A DNA stretch of 64,000 nt from Pomphorhynchus laevis (GCA_012934845.2 WNNJ02000249.1:44643-108642); one strand, 5' to 3'. Counted from the first letter of the stretch, positions 31,706-43,900 are shown. Numbers and translations are program-made. Notes: generated from the letters alone by a model not told the origin.

Positions 31706-34138
31706 CTAGATAATGGCGTAGAAACTGTACAAAACTGAACGTACTTTGAAAAACGTGTCACAGAGTGTGCCTTCTAATACAATTTTTCCGGCCTCGTTTC
31801 GTTTAACAGCGACAACATTATCGCACATCAATGTTCCACCAAGAAATTCAGCCCTAATTCCAATGTCACACAATGAAACCTTTAAATCTGAAAGTTTTGG
31901 ATCATTTATAAATATAACATCCCTTCTTTGTGGTAGCTGGGAGTCATTTAAATCTGTACCAGATATATTGCTGCTAACAGGTTTGACAATTAATCTTCGA
32001 GACTCTTTTTTCTCTTCATAGTCATTTGAACTTAAAGATTTTAGTTTATTTTCTTTTGAATATACGACCTGTCCGGTTACCCAAGCCAGTTGATGTTCTT
32101 TAGCAATTGACATTTTCAATTGCTGAGCAAACTGTCCATCTAAATACACTTGTAGCATATTCTTTTCCTGTGTAACATCAACTATATGTTGTATTTTTGG
32201 GTAGAAACTGCAATTACTACCCACAAAATCTTTACAAACATTGGCAAAATGAGCTGAAGCTTCAAGGCTGCCATGAACAACAATAAGGTTTCGAGGCTTC
32301 TGATCACGAACAATACGCCTGACAGAATCAGTATCAGATCGCCCTTCAAAGTCGATAAATAGTACACGACATTTAATTGGAAAAGTTTTGCCATATTCAA
32401 TTACTTGTCTATACAATATGTTGTCTTCATAGCCTACTACATCGTACTGCTGATTATCCGTAGCAATGGAAACATTGGAGACGTTTGTATCTAAAAATGG
32501 CTTAATCGTTGGCACACTATTATTTCCGGTAGAAACGGTAAATTCTCTTCTATCTTCGTCTATCCCGGTACTGTCTCCAAAATTATTAGGTAACTCGCCG
32601 TAGTCATCGGATAAGTTACGATGCTCCGAGAACGGAAATGTTGGATATGTTGTAGTTTTAGATATATTAAGAAAATCGAGTTTCGATGAAGCCAATACGC
32701 TCGTCGGCTTTATATCATTATTGTATACTATGACATTATTGTTAATGTGCTCTTTATCAATAAGAATGTTTGTGCTATTATCCTTACAATTTTCGTTAGT
32801 GAATGATCGTTTATGGGGCAGCGTGTTACTATTACCTACGGAATCAACACTATCCAGTTTAACGGATTCTAGTTTTGCAATTGCTACTTGTAATTCATCA
32901 CCATCCAGTTTTACTCTGCTCGATATATTGGTAGTGATGGATTGCAAGGTACATTGTGTGATTCCCGAAACGTCGATGGACATTGAATCGATAAGAGTTC
33001 TTCCCATTGTTCCTTTAGACGGGTATACTGTCAGTACGATTATGCAATTTTCCAAGTGGCACATTTCAAGGAAAAGAGATCGTGCAAATCCATATTCTAG
33101 ATCAGCACTACTAGACAGTATTATCTTTGGACCTTTGATCATTTTAAGTTGATCCATAGTTTGGCAGATTTTGAAATTCTTTAATCGAAATGGGTTTGTA
33201 CGTGATTGTTCAAAGCTGGTAGTCAATTTATCACTCATCCATTCAACCATGGAACGAGAAAACTCGACTACAGTCGAGCTAACGTGGCTTATGTATACTA
33301 GATTACTCTGGTGTTGTTGCTGATTATTGGCAATTGAGTACCACATTTGATCTAGCATTATTAACAACTCAAGTATTCTACCAGCAGAATCACTACAAAT
33401 AAGACAAGTTTTATCAGTAGATACTGCCTCTGAAATTATATTCATTAGTTGTTCATCCCTTGCACGTCTGCGGTTAGTTTGGGGCTTTGCGGGGTCTGTT
33501 ATCATCAAAACAGGGCGACGTTTGCTAGCACCAGCTAATGCAGCGATAGCTTTACCTTCCCCCTCAAATGAACACATATTAAGATGTCGTTCGGGTTTGT
33601 GGTTAAAATCCACAGCGTACATTATGTGTTCCTCTGTGTCTTTAACAATACGCCAAATAGTGCCACCTACCATATGACCGGCTGGTAACGGCGTAATTAC
33701 AATATCTGTGTGATGACTGTTTGGCTTTATTGATTGACAGTATTTTAACTGAACGATTGATTCAAATGCTGCATCTACATCATCTAAGGAAAACGGGTCA
33801 TCCATATATCCAGCTGAAAGCCTACTTTCACATAGATCGTATAAGAACATGATTCCCATACCGTGTACAGGGACTGTAGCATAAACAGGACAGGATAAAC
33901 CACATTTGCCGAATAGATAAGGTAATGCCCCTAGATGATAAATGTCGGGGTACGAAATGAGCACTGCATCAATCGATCTTAAATGTTTCTTATATTCTTC
34001 TATGGTCTCAAGTGTAAGCATTTCGTCCCAACCACAGTCCAATAAAATACGGAAATCGTCTAATTGTAAGAGATAACAACATGTTTGTGATTGAGAACAA
34101 GCTCCAGCAAGTGGTTGAAATTTAATAATTGTCGACAT
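31706..34138 (-). CDS. CPSF2: Cleavage and polyadenylation specificity factor subunit 2 (CPSF-100)
   Basis: Intact 810-codon frame, no introns. CPSF2 is a nuclear subunit of the complex that cuts pre-mRNA and histone mRNA 3' ends; it pairs with the nuclease CPSF3. The N-terminal metallo-beta-lactamase fold is clear: LLDCGWDE (33-40), SYPDIYHLGALPYLFGK (62-78), PLPAGHMVGGTIW (about 153-165), and DFNHKPERHLN. As in all CPSF-100 proteins the HxHxDH zinc motif is degenerate (here YPDIYH), so it is not itself the nuclease. The beta-CASP region (VEFSRSMVEWMSDKL, LEYGFARSLFL) follows, then a poorly conserved Ser/Asn-rich insert, then VLFIDFEGRSDTDSVRRIV and the C-terminal GIRAEFLGGTLMCDNVVAVK ending SFYAII (human YEQYAIV). 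Human CPSF2 is 782 residues. Start and end both match the family. Lack of introns could reflect an old retrocopy that replaced the parent or general intron loss. Confidence 0.97.
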   Translation of the reverse strand: MSTIIKFQPLAGACSQSQTCCYLLQLDDFRILLDCGWDEMLTLETIEEYKKHLRSIDAVLISYPDIYHLGALPYLFGKCGLSCPVYATVPVHGMGIMFLYDLCESRLSAGYMDDPFSLDDVDAAFESIVQLKYCQSIKPNSHHTDIVITPLPAGHMVGGTIWRIVKDTEEHIMYAVDFNHKPERHLNMCSFEGEGKAIAALAGASKRRPVLMITDPAKPQTNRRRARDEQLMNIISEAVSTDKTCLICSDSAGRILELLIMLDQMWYSIANNQQQHQSNLVYISHVSSTVVEFSRSMVEWMSDKLTTSFEQSRTNPFRLKNFKICQTMDQLKMIKGPKIILSSSADLEYGFARSLFLEMCHLENCIIVLTVYPSKGTMGRTLIDSMSIDVSGITQCTLQSITTNISSRVKLDGDELQVAIAKLESVKLDSVDSVGNSNTLPHKRSFTNENCKDNSTNILIDKEHINNNVIVYNNDIKPTSVLASSKLDFLNISKTTTYPTFPFSEHRNLSDDYGELPNNFGDSTGIDEDRREFTVSTGNNSVPTIKPFLDTNVSNVSIATDNQQYDVVGYEDNILYRQVIEYGKTFPIKCRVLFIDFEGRSDTDSVRRIVRDQKPRNLIVVHGSLEASAHFANVCKDFVGSNCSFYPKIQHIVDVTQEKNMLQVYLDGQFAQQLKMSIAKEHQLAWVTGQVVYSKENKLKSLSSNDYEEKKESRRLIVKPVSSNISGTDLNDSQLPQRRDVIFINDPKLSDLKVSLCDIGIRAEFLGGTLMCDNVVAVKRNEAGKIVLEGTLCDTFFKVRSVLYSFYAII

Positions 34139-34394
34139 AAAAATATCGATGACAATCTAAATTTAAACCATAAACATCAAATTATAATACAATATGAACA
34201 AAACTATCTTAATTCCAAAAATATAAATTTGGATTATAATTAAATATTATTAAAAAAACAACGCAAAATACATTTTATACAAGATCGGTGGATTGTCGAT
34301 AACAATGTTTTCTGCTACAAGTAACGGATTAAGTGATTTTTAAAATGGTTAGGCTAATAAAGTTTGCCTTCATGCTATCTGCTTCCATAAGCTA

Positions 34395-34666
34395 AAATGT
34401 TTAAATACACATCCAATATTTATGAAACATGCTATGTGACTTAGAAAGATGGTGGTTTTACAGTTGTGATGGACCACATTCTTTCCTTAGTAAATGTGGG
34501 AATTGTATATGTACAGTTGTGTTGGATACACAGTTCCAACATTCACTTGACGAGCGGAGGAAAATGGGTCATCACAACTGTACATCATAGAAAGGACATA
34601 TTTCATTATCATCTTCATCGGTCTCATAGCAAATTTCGTAAATATTGGATGTGCATTTGAACATTT
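34395..34666. repeat. Imperfect foldback (inverted repeat), about 270 bp
   Basis: AAATGTTTAAATACACATCC followed by AATATTTATGAAACATGCTATG on the left is matched, reverse-complemented, by the right end (CATAGCAAATTTCGTAAATATT, GGATGTGCATTTGAACATTT). Inner parts also pair (ACAGTTGTGATGGACCACAT with its counterpart near 34565). It lies 260 bp from the CPSF2 start codon, in the region where its promoter would be. It may be a foldback MITE or an inverted duplication of an exon-like sequence, since one arm reads EICYETDEDDNEICPFYDVQ. Confidence 0.65.
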
Positions 34667-34989
34667 ATTCAATGAGTTTATGAATGAAAACTAATTTATT
34701 ACCATGTACAACATTTATGCCTTCACAATTTTGTCGTTGTCATAACAGTGGGGTATAATTCATTTTCATTTCAAATTTACTTGGCCCATATCATCGTGGA
34801 ATTTAAGAAAACGTAACTAGTTGCTGTCGAGAATTTATGAGCGTTCAAACAATTTTTCATATTCTCAAAAGAAAATGCTTCAAAATCAAGTAAGCAAAAG
34901 CGATCCACAAAACAAAATAAGTAAATAAATAAAGACTTTGTTAAATAATAAGTTACAACTACTAAAAAGTTAAAACATCAGAAAGAAAG

Positions 34990-37900
34990 AAAAGAAAAAA
35001 GAATGTCAGATCTTAATGTCTTAATTCGTCTTTACCGCCTCAGGTCCTGTGGGATCTGAGCCCTCCAGCCACACCAATACGTCGCTCTTCGACTGAACCA
35101 TCCGAGGTCTTTCACCCCACCCCACCCCACCCCCGAAGAATCCAATCGAGGCAGACTATGCTCGGTAATCGCGAGATGAGAAGCTTAAGAAACCTCAGTT
35201 TTTGCTCTAGGGACGTCCCCTTTAAAAGAAGACTAATCCAGAGATAGTCCAAGTACCCCAAAGGCGCATTTGGGTTTTCCCATTCAATGACATGCTGTGG
35301 CCGTTTCAGGGTCCACCTAGCCTTCTTCAGAATACGTTTGAGTCTATACAGGTCAGCTTTTCCGACCAATTCGCCGTAACGGTGAACCCAGATATTTTAC
35401 TCGAGTCGTGAAGATAGGGAGTGGTGGAGACGGCAAAATAGAGGAGAGTGCATAGAGTACTAATCTCTTAAGATTCTTTTTGGTGACAGGGGCGCCGTTT
35501 AAGACGATCACCTGCGATTTGCTGGAGTTTGGAATAATATTGGAAGCGGGGATCTGATCTTTTAATCTTAAAAAGAAACGGCTGATGTCAGAGACTACAT
35601 ATTTACACCTGCGTCCAGAGAACAGTGATGTTGTATCATCAGCATATACCACTAAATGTTGATCGCGTTTGAATTTCTTGTAAAGTTCAATGGAGGCAGC
35701 ACGATATAAGATTGGAAAAAGTAGGGATCCTTGAGGCAAACCCGCAATAGGTCAGAACTTACGTGCATCAGGGTCGTCTTCATAGAAGAATCGCTTTGTA
35801 TACAACAATATTTCCACCATGTTAACAATTCTCGCAGGCCACCCAAGGGACCATAGAGAAGAGATAACAAAAGGAATGGAAATGCGGTCAAATGTTGCAG
35901 AATAGTCAAGAAAGACAGCAACAGCAAGCTAATGGATGTTGTCTTGACAAAATTGATACACTTCACTTATTGCTAAATGGACCGAACAATCTTTTACATA
36001 CCCATGAAAAACCTGATAGGATTAAATTTCGCCTACTTAGATCGTAGCGGATTTTACGCGCAAGCGCTTTTTTGTAAATGGAGATGATGGAGTTTTGAAT
36101 CGAAATGGGCCGCAGATCTTTAGGACATGAAATCGATCTCTTTTTTTTTGAATAAAAACACAGCGGCTGATATTAATGCCAGCTATGTCGGACGGGGAGG
36201 CTAGTAGCATTGTGATGGCAACCTCCTTTCTCTGACTGTCTGTCTAAAGCTGACAGACCCGAGTAGAGAGTGGCGCGTGGGATTTAGATCACTCCCGTAG
36301 GTGCCCGGGAGTGATCATCAGGTGTTAAGGATATCTGTAACAGATAGATCCGTACTCCTGAAGTCACACCAAGGCGGGATTGGTTGGGGAGATTGAATGA
36401 TTATGTAAGGATAGCGACTCCTCTAAAACTTTGTCAAGACCTATGCTACCAATCGCAACCAAGGCTATATCCTTCCAGCAGACAAACTTCTCTTTCTTGA
36501 ATATCTTCTAGAAGGAAGCCTGAGAAGGATAAAGGTAAGCGATGTTTGCCCTATCCCTGCTCAGCTGGAACCTATATCTAGTGCTCCAGTATTCATTTGA
36601 GAGGGCCTGTCTGGTAGAAACAGAGAGATTGGTAAGGTGTAACATTTTAGTTAGGATCTTGAGTTTTGTTGGAGTGGGATTGTATAAACAACCCTTATAG
36701 GTAGTCGAAAGTAACGCGGTAGCTTGCAATGAGAGGTAGGAATTAAATTCGGTCAAACTCTCATTATCAATTCGGGGGAAGAGTTGGATAGCTGTCTGAA
36801 AGAAGGCCACTCTGAGAGGATTAAAGTGGAACCTTCTCTTAAACAACGTATCTTCCTCTATCCGCCAACGAATTAGGTCATGAGAGGTGGTCAAATTTTG
36901 GCGCGACTGTTCAGTGCAAATGGGATTTAACAACCACATATTGTGAAGCAGTAAAATGTCGAGAAGTGAATTTGTTGTTAAGCAATGAAAGGTACGGGAT
37001 TGCGGTTTGTAAATAAGATATTCATTCCTTGCTCTGCAGAGTGCTGTATTAATCCAACGACTAGTTCTGTCATTAAAGTCATCAAGTACCATGTCATAAT
37101 CACTACCTAATATACGATCGAGGAGTTCACGGTTCTTGTAAATTTCTCCCGGCCGTATATAGATATTGGCTATGCTGATGCGTTTACCGTTCTTACAGAG
37201 TGATATAACTAAACAAGACAGGGCTGGACAAAATTAGTTTAACAGGAGGGAAGATCTTAAGGAGCATTTAACTAGGGTTAGACCTTGAGATGAACGGGAG
37301 TAAGGTGGGGTTATGTACGGAGTAAAGTGGGTGCAGATGTGCTTTGGAATAAATCGAGTAATGTCCTGGGGTAGCCGAATAGAACGCGTCTCCCGAAGGA
37401 CTATGACATCCGCATCTCTTCCGGATAAAAGGCTAATGGCAGAAGCATCTCCCGAATTCCACTGAAGGATATTCAGTAAAAAATGATCTCGATTACTTTG
37501 CATTGAGTTAAGTTAGCTGGAGTGAGATGCCTCCTCTTAGTCATAACCAGTAGTAAGAAGGTTGCCCTTCTCGCCCCCAGCCTGACTAGACTGAGACACT
37601 TGTTCACCGAGGATTTCTTCATTTCCCTTTATTCCGTCAGAATCGGCCACAGCCCAAAGGAGGTCTCTATGCGAACTTCATTGCAGCAACCATCTGAACT
37701 GGTCCTGTTATTTTGTTAAAAAGTTTTTTTATTGTTAGGCTTACACAGAGGAGGATAGTTTATGGTATGAAACATATTGCATATTGTCTCATTGATCATT
37801 TTTCTAACCTGGGTCATCGCGGCTTGAATCCTTTTATCCACATATTTAGCCATATTCAAATATTTCGTCATGTTATTAAGACTAGTATCCATAGTTGACG

Positions 37901-38770
37901 GCTCACAGGCTTTAGCGAAGCTTTTATGATTCCCGTTTTTTTCTTGTGCCTATGCTAATAATCCTTGAACATTTTGCATTTGTGCGACCACGCTGGGTGG
38001 TCCCCATTACAGTTTGAGCACAGCGGTTTCAGCTGGCATTTTCCATGACTATCCGAAGAGCGGCAAACCCCACATGTTTGTGGACTGTTACAGCCACTTG
38101 CCCAGTGCCCCCTCTGATGACAGGTGTTGCAGTGGGCGTAGATCAACGAGTTAGATTCAATCTTTGTAAAGATTAAGTTATGTCCGATAAAGGGATTGAA
38201 TTTTGAGTTTGAAAGAGGAACCGCATCATCGACGGAGGCTGAGCCAAGGCGACGGGAATCGGGAATCCTTCTTTGCAGTTAACGAATCTAACATTGGCGA
38301 TTTTGAAATCATTTTCCAATGAGGTGATGTCCTCACTGAACAGGTATGTTGGAATTTTATTGATTTTAATCGACGCCTGTATCGGCTTGAAGATAACAAC
38401 ACCCCGATCGAGGTAATTCTTTTTGAAGAAAGTTATATATGTTTTATCGAGCTCATCAGTGTAAAAAGAGGCTTTAATCTCAGTTTCAAAATACTTTACT
38501 GAGTTGAATAAGATTTTGTTATTGCAAAGCAAACTTCCGTAGAAAAATATTAAATAAGAAGCTCCTTTCCATAGGAGCGAGCAACTTTATGATAACGGGA
38601 TTCGCCATTTTGGGAGCTGTGGGAAGCTCCCCCTCTGTTATATAGTCAAAAGACAAAACTTTAGTAACCTGCATGCTTGAAAATAGCGATTTATCTTGAA
38701 AATTGCTGGAGCTTTGATTCTCCGATACTTGTTCGCACGTACACATTTTTTGTAAAAATGACTTTCAAAA
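34990..38770 (-). mobile_element. Jockey/I-like LINE, copy 1
   Basis: Two-ORF non-LTR retrotransposon on the minus strand. ORF1 (38746-37955) has a nucleic-acid-binding segment and three CCHC knuckles (CNTCHQRGHWASGC, CGVCRSSDSHGKC, CSNCNGDHPAWSHKC) as in Jockey, I and R1 clades. ORF2 starts near 37503 with the APE-type nuclease (ILQWNSGDASAISLLSGRDA), has a middle section (37092-36508), RT with YADDTTSLFSGR (35739-35353) and a C-terminal part to 35112. Several stops and frame changes split ORF2, and the nuclease-to-RT section is shortened, so this copy is inactive. The 3' end lies near 34990 next to an A/G-rich tract. Confidence 0.8.
37955..38746 (-). CDS. Gag-like ORF1 of the Jockey/I-like LINE
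   Basis: Two overlapping frames: 38746-38519 (75 codons) and 38532-38173 (119 codons), followed by the zinc-knuckle frame 38146-37955. The middle part (DRGVVIFKPIQASIKINKIP, ITSLENDFKIANVRFVNCKEG, PVALAQPP) aligns with the plus-strand copy at 39014-39451 (DKVSYKPIQAIVKLTNIL, KDIMELENRYKLTNIKFIKGEW, HVAFAQTT). It binds the element RNA. One frameshift and one stop interrupt it. Confidence 0.7.
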
Positions 38771-39560
38771 TAAGTGTTTATAGTTCTATTAATTTATCAT
38801 CAACGGAGGAACTCCCTTTAATGCAATGCAAAAGTCTATGAACATAGTAATCGTTTCCCTCTACAACCGATATCCATCAATGAACATTTCAGTAAATTTC
38901 TCAAGTGTTTTGTAAAATGTTTTCCATCGGATAAGATATTATTAAATTTTGCAAAATCGGTAGGAACTTATTACAGGATATCGTTCGTCACCGCTTATCT
39001 GGTCAACGAATAATTGAATTACGCCGAGATAAATTTAAAAGATACTGATAAGGTTTCTTATAAGCCTATCCAGGCGATTGTTAAATTAACGAACATCTTA
39101 AACTCACTAGATGAGAAAGATATAATGGAACTGGAGAATCGTTATAAACTCACAAATATCAAATTTATTAAGGGGGAGTGGATATCCCTCCTACATGTGG
39201 CATTTGCTCAAACAACAGAGGACAATGCTATGATACTATCAAACTTCAGATGCAACCACTTTATGGGATCCAACTTAAAATTTACATTCATAAGCAGTGA
39301 TATTCTAAGATATCCCTACGGCAAACAGTGCCATTGCTGGGGGCACTTGGGTTTAGGCTGCAAAAAGAATAAAAGTTGTGGGATATGCTCTTCTACTGAA
39401 TATGGGCACCCAGCTTCCTGCACAGCAGTTCTAGATATAGGTTCCAGCTGAGTATAGATAGGCTAGCATTGCTCATCTTAATCCTTCTCAAACTTCCTTT
39501 TGGAAGATATCCAAGAAGGAAAAGTTTGTCTGCTGGAAGGAGATGCATTAGGTTAATGAC

Positions 39561-39623
39561 ATGTTATGAACACTAAATTATTATTCTGTTTTGTAGATTG
39601 TTTAATAAAGCTCCCGTTAGTAC
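39561..39623 (+). repeat. Terminal direct repeat of the LTR element, left
   Basis: 63 bp, about 95% identical to 44532-44594. It contains TTTAATAAAGC, a potential AATAAA signal as expected in an LTR. Unusually short for an LTR. Confidence 0.65.
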
Positions 39624-39802
39624 GATTTATTAAACAATTGTTAATGGGTAAGATTTTCAAACCGGAAGCTCTGACAACTTAGCCCAACGATATGGACACT
39701 CTGTTGCTCTGAACGCACTGAAAACGTCGCTTTTCGAAATATTTGACATCGATGACAGAGCTTCAAGCAAGCGATCGATTGGAGGTGTTGGTTAATCAAT
39801 AT

Positions 39803-40108
39803 ATTGAATAGTTGCTAGGTCATACGAGGTGACTTTCGCATTGAAAACCAGCTAAAGAATCATTCCTTCATGATATCCAATTCCATAAACCGTGACTACT
39901 AACGGCACCATTGCCACAGCAATTTTCGTTTCGCCCGCTTTTTGCCACATGTTGGTAGCCCCGGGCTAGTCAGAAGGCTGACTACCAACTCTTCGCCTTT
40001 TGAAATTTGACTTATCCGAGATTCGAGCTGTCGCTCTCCGTACTTGGCTTGCGCTCTTGACTGCTAGGCTACAAATCCAGGATTACCAGATTTCACACAG
40101 TATATGAA
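39803..40108 (-). mobile_element. tRNA-derived SINE, copy 1 (inverted)
   Basis: Reverse-complement copy of the unit at 40130-40498, lacking the last part of its tail. It carries the same A-box and B-box region on the minus strand (GTAGCCTAGCAGTCAAGAGC). It forms a long inverted repeat of about 300 bp with copy 2, separated by about 20 bp. Confidence 0.75.
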
Positions 40109-40129
40109 ACCTATGTGTGAAATCAGTAT

Positions 40130-40498
40130 ATGTGTGAAATCTGGTAATCCTGGATTCGTAGCCTAGCAGTCAAGAGCGCAAGCCAAGTACGGAGAGCGAC
40201 AGCTCGAATCTCGGATAAGTCAAATTTCAAAAGGCGAAGAGTTGGTAGTCAGCCTTCTGACGAGCCTGGGGCTACCAACATGTGGCAAAAAGCGGGCGAA
40301 ACGAAAACGGATGTGGCAATGGTGCCGTTAGTAGTCACGGTGTATGGAATTGCATATCATGACGGAAGGATTCTATAGCTGGTTTTCAATGCGAAAGTCA
40401 CCTCGTGTGACCTAGCAACTATTCGATACATAAATAAGCATCCATCAAAGGACCACCAGTCCTGATTTTAATCGATCTTCATGATCCCATACGATACA
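40130..40498 (+). mobile_element. tRNA-derived SINE, copy 2
   Basis: The head holds a good RNA polymerase III promoter: A box TAGCCTAGCAGTCAAGAGCG from 40159 and B box AGCTCGAATCTC from 40201, 42 bases apart as in a tRNA (consensus GGTTCGAATCC). The acceptor stem no longer pairs, so this is a SINE and not a tRNA gene. The body has GGGCTACCAACATGTGGC and AAAGTCACCTCGTGTGACC (itself an imperfect hairpin) and the tail ends CATGATCCCATACGAT. Length about 369 bp. Confidence 0.75.
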
Positions 40499-40567
40499 AT
40501 CTATAATAATCATGCCAGAGAACATATCGGACAATGCAGTTTCTGGAGATCACGATGGAAGGTCTCA

Positions 40568-40936
40568 TATACTGTGTGAAATCTGGTAATCCTGGATTCG
40601 TAGCCTAGCAGTCAAGAACGCAAGCCAACTACGGAGAGCGACAGCTCGAATCTCGGATAAGTCAAATTTCAAAAGGCGAAGAGTTGGTAGTCAGCCTTCT
40701 GTCGAGCACGGGCTACCAACATGTGGCAAAAAGCGGGCGAAACGAAAACTGCTGTGGCAATGGTGCTATTAGTAGTCACGGTGTATGAAATTGGATATCA
40801 TGAAGGAAGGATTCTTTAGCTGGTTTTCAATGCGAAAGTCACCTCGTGTGACCTAGTAACTATTCAATACATAAATAAGCATCCATCAAAGGATCACCAG
40901 TCTCGATTTTAATCGATCTTCATGATCCCATACGAT
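40568..40936 (+). mobile_element. tRNA-derived SINE, copy 3
   Basis: Direct copy of the 40130-40498 unit at about 95% identity. A box from 40601, B box from 40643, the same end CATGATCCCATACGAT. Three copies in 1.1 kb, one inverted, suggest either repeated insertion at a preferred site or local duplication. Confidence 0.75.
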
Positions 40937-43900
40937 TATATATATGCAAATGCGAGTCGTTCGACGCAGCAATTGATCGATTGGAACAGTTATACGTAAA
41001 GCCCCTAAACGAGGTCTTCGCGTGACATAAATTAAACACTAGACAGATAAATATGCAATCAATCGACTAATCCATTGATTCGCTAGAAACCCTGAGTAAG
41101 GAATACACCTTCAAAGCAATTTCAGCACTTGAACATAAGAGTATGATAATGCACGATGCATTCGTGGCAGGTCTTCAATCGTATTTCATACGACAACGAC
41201 TTCTAGAATGTAGTGACCTCAATCTTGATGACGCATATTCAAAAGCGAGAGTTTGGAAATGGCTCAACTTTATTCCTCCAGCTATTCTCAAAGTCAGTCA
41301 TTGCAAGATGTTCAGATTGACACTGTTTATGCGGATGGTGAGGGTCGAGAACAGAATCACTCAACAAATTATCTTGCCTTTATCACTGTAACAACCAAGG
41401 TTTGTTTCTTTTGCGGGCGAGATTGGTACTTGAGATCGGCATGTCCTACGCGTAATAGCACATGTAACGGGTGCGGTAAAGTTGGACATTTTTCCAAAGT
41501 ATGTCGCTCGAAACCGAAACAGAAATCTCGTATAAACATGATCGACACTCATCATAACGATTCGTGTTTGACAACAGTGATGCTCAAATCTATGGGTAAA
41601 CATGATCTTCATATAGCCCAACAAACCATCAAAATAAACGGTAGTGATGTGGTTGCACTTTTCGACACTGGCAGCTCCGAGAACTTTATCGACTTCAAGC
41701 TCGTAAATCGGCTCAAGCTGAATATTACACCATGTAGAGAAACGGTGTCTATGGCGACGAAAGGCCAAACATCAACGGTTGTTTGCTGCTGCTCTGCTAA
41801 CGTTCAACTTCCAAGCGGCAACAATAATGACATACACCTGCTTTGTTTACCTGACCTCAGCTACGACGTCATACTAGGTCATCAATTTATGTCGAATTAC
41901 GAGTCCGTTACAATGGACTTTAAGGTTACAAACGGTCCATTGTATCTCAATGCCTTATCAAGGATGAAAGTCGAGCCACCTCGGTTGTTTGCGTCGTTGG
42001 TAACCAATTATGAACCTGTAGCCATCATATCAAGACAATACAGTTCCGAGCATATTCGATGTATTCAAACAGAAGTTGATCGGATGCTTAAAGAGAATAT
42101 AATAGAGCCCAATTAATCACCATGGAGGGCCCAAGTTCTTGTGGTGCAGAATCCACGAGGGAAACATAGACTGATCGTGGATTATGCACAGACTATAAAC
42201 AAATTCACACCTCTGGACGCCTACCCATTACCTTGAATAGATACCATTGTACAAAAGGTCGCTGGTTATAGAGTGTTTGGTAAGTTCGATTTACAATCAG
42301 CGTATCACCAATTGCCGGTTCACCCTGATGAACGTATGCACACCGCGTTTAGAGCTGCAAGACGATTGTACAAGTTTTGTCGCGTTCCATTCAGATTAAT
42401 CAATTCCCCAGCAGTTTTTCAGAGAACAATTTACAACATCATTGCTGAACAGAACCTCAAGGATGTATTCGCCTATCTAGACGACGTGATAGTATGTGGT
42501 CACTCAGCTGAAGATCGTGATCGTAATCTGTGCGACTTCCAAGATGTTATTCGCAAATACTGTATGACCATCAATGCAGATAAATCCGAAATTCAGAAAC
42601 AACAAATTAACCTGTTAGGCTATGTCATTACTTTTGGCGAGATACGACCAGACAATGATCGCATACAAGTCCTCAAAGATATGGAAACACCGTCTACGCC
42701 AAGTGAAAAGCGAGTACTCGGGTTGTTTGCCCATTATTCCAGATGGATTTGTAGTTTCTCTGAGAAAATTCGACCGCTTATAATATCCGATTCGTTTCCA
42801 TTGTGTGACGACGCGTTACGGGCATTCAATGATCTTAGACAAAAAATTATGAAGGCACCAATGGCTAACATCGATGAAAAAATGTCACTGTCGAGACAGA
42901 TGCATCGAATTCATGTATCGCGGCAGTGTTGATTCAAGAAACCAACCAGTTGCATTTTTCTCTAGAACCTTACACGATGGAGCTAAACGTTACGCCGCTT
43001 TAGAGGAGTCTCTAGCTATTTTAGAGAGTATTAAACATCGGAGACACTACATATTGGGTCGTCATTTTGAAACTAAAACAGATCAACGAAGCGTGGCGAT
43101 CGTTTACTCAAACAATCGAAGTCGCATAAAGAACGAAAAATTAAACCGATGGAGATTAGAATTGGCCTTGTCAAATTTCACATTACGTATCGTCGCAGAG
43201 ATGATAACATTTTAGCAGACGCAATGTCTAGAAAGTGTTGTGCGGCAATTAAAACGTCCATATCTCAGTTACGTTTAATTCATGATACCCTATGCCATCC
43301 TGGTATTACACGATTGACACACTTTGTCCGCTCACGCAACCTGCCATTTTCGACCGATGAAGTTAAGCGCGTAGTGGGGGGGGCTGTGCGGTGTGTGCTG
43401 AAATTCGACCGTCATTCCATAGTCCTCCTGCCATTTCTCTGATTAAGGCTACACAACCATTTGAAATAATGTCAATCGATTTTAAGGGACCGATTACATC
43501 AACTTCTAGAAGTCGTTATTTGCTTGTAATGGTGGACGAATTCTCGCGGTTCTCATTTGGCTTCGCTTGTCCCGATATGTCGACCAAAACGGTGATAAAG
43601 GGTCTGAGTCATATATTCGCACTATTCGGTACACCCTTGTTTGTACATTCCGATAGGGGAACCTCGTTCATGTCCCGCGAATTATCTGATTATTTATGCA
43701 GAAATGGTGTTGTCTGTAGCAGAAGCACACATTACAATCCCACTGGCAATAGTCAGGTGGATATATATAACGGAATTATGTGGAGAAGCATCGAACTGAT
43801 CTTCGAACTCGTTGACTGCCCATCGATTATTGTGAAAGATTCCTTTAAACTACGCTTCACTCAATTCGTTCTCTCCTATGTACTCAAGCAGGAGAAATTC

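Noticed and set aside
32721-33152. 143-codon plus-strand frame opposite CPSF2.
   Set aside because: Shadow of the conserved CPSF2 frame on the other strand.
40159-40212. A tRNA gene, because A and B boxes are well spaced.
   Set aside because: No acceptor or anticodon stem pairs, and the same sequence occurs three times with a long shared non-tRNA body, so it is a SINE.
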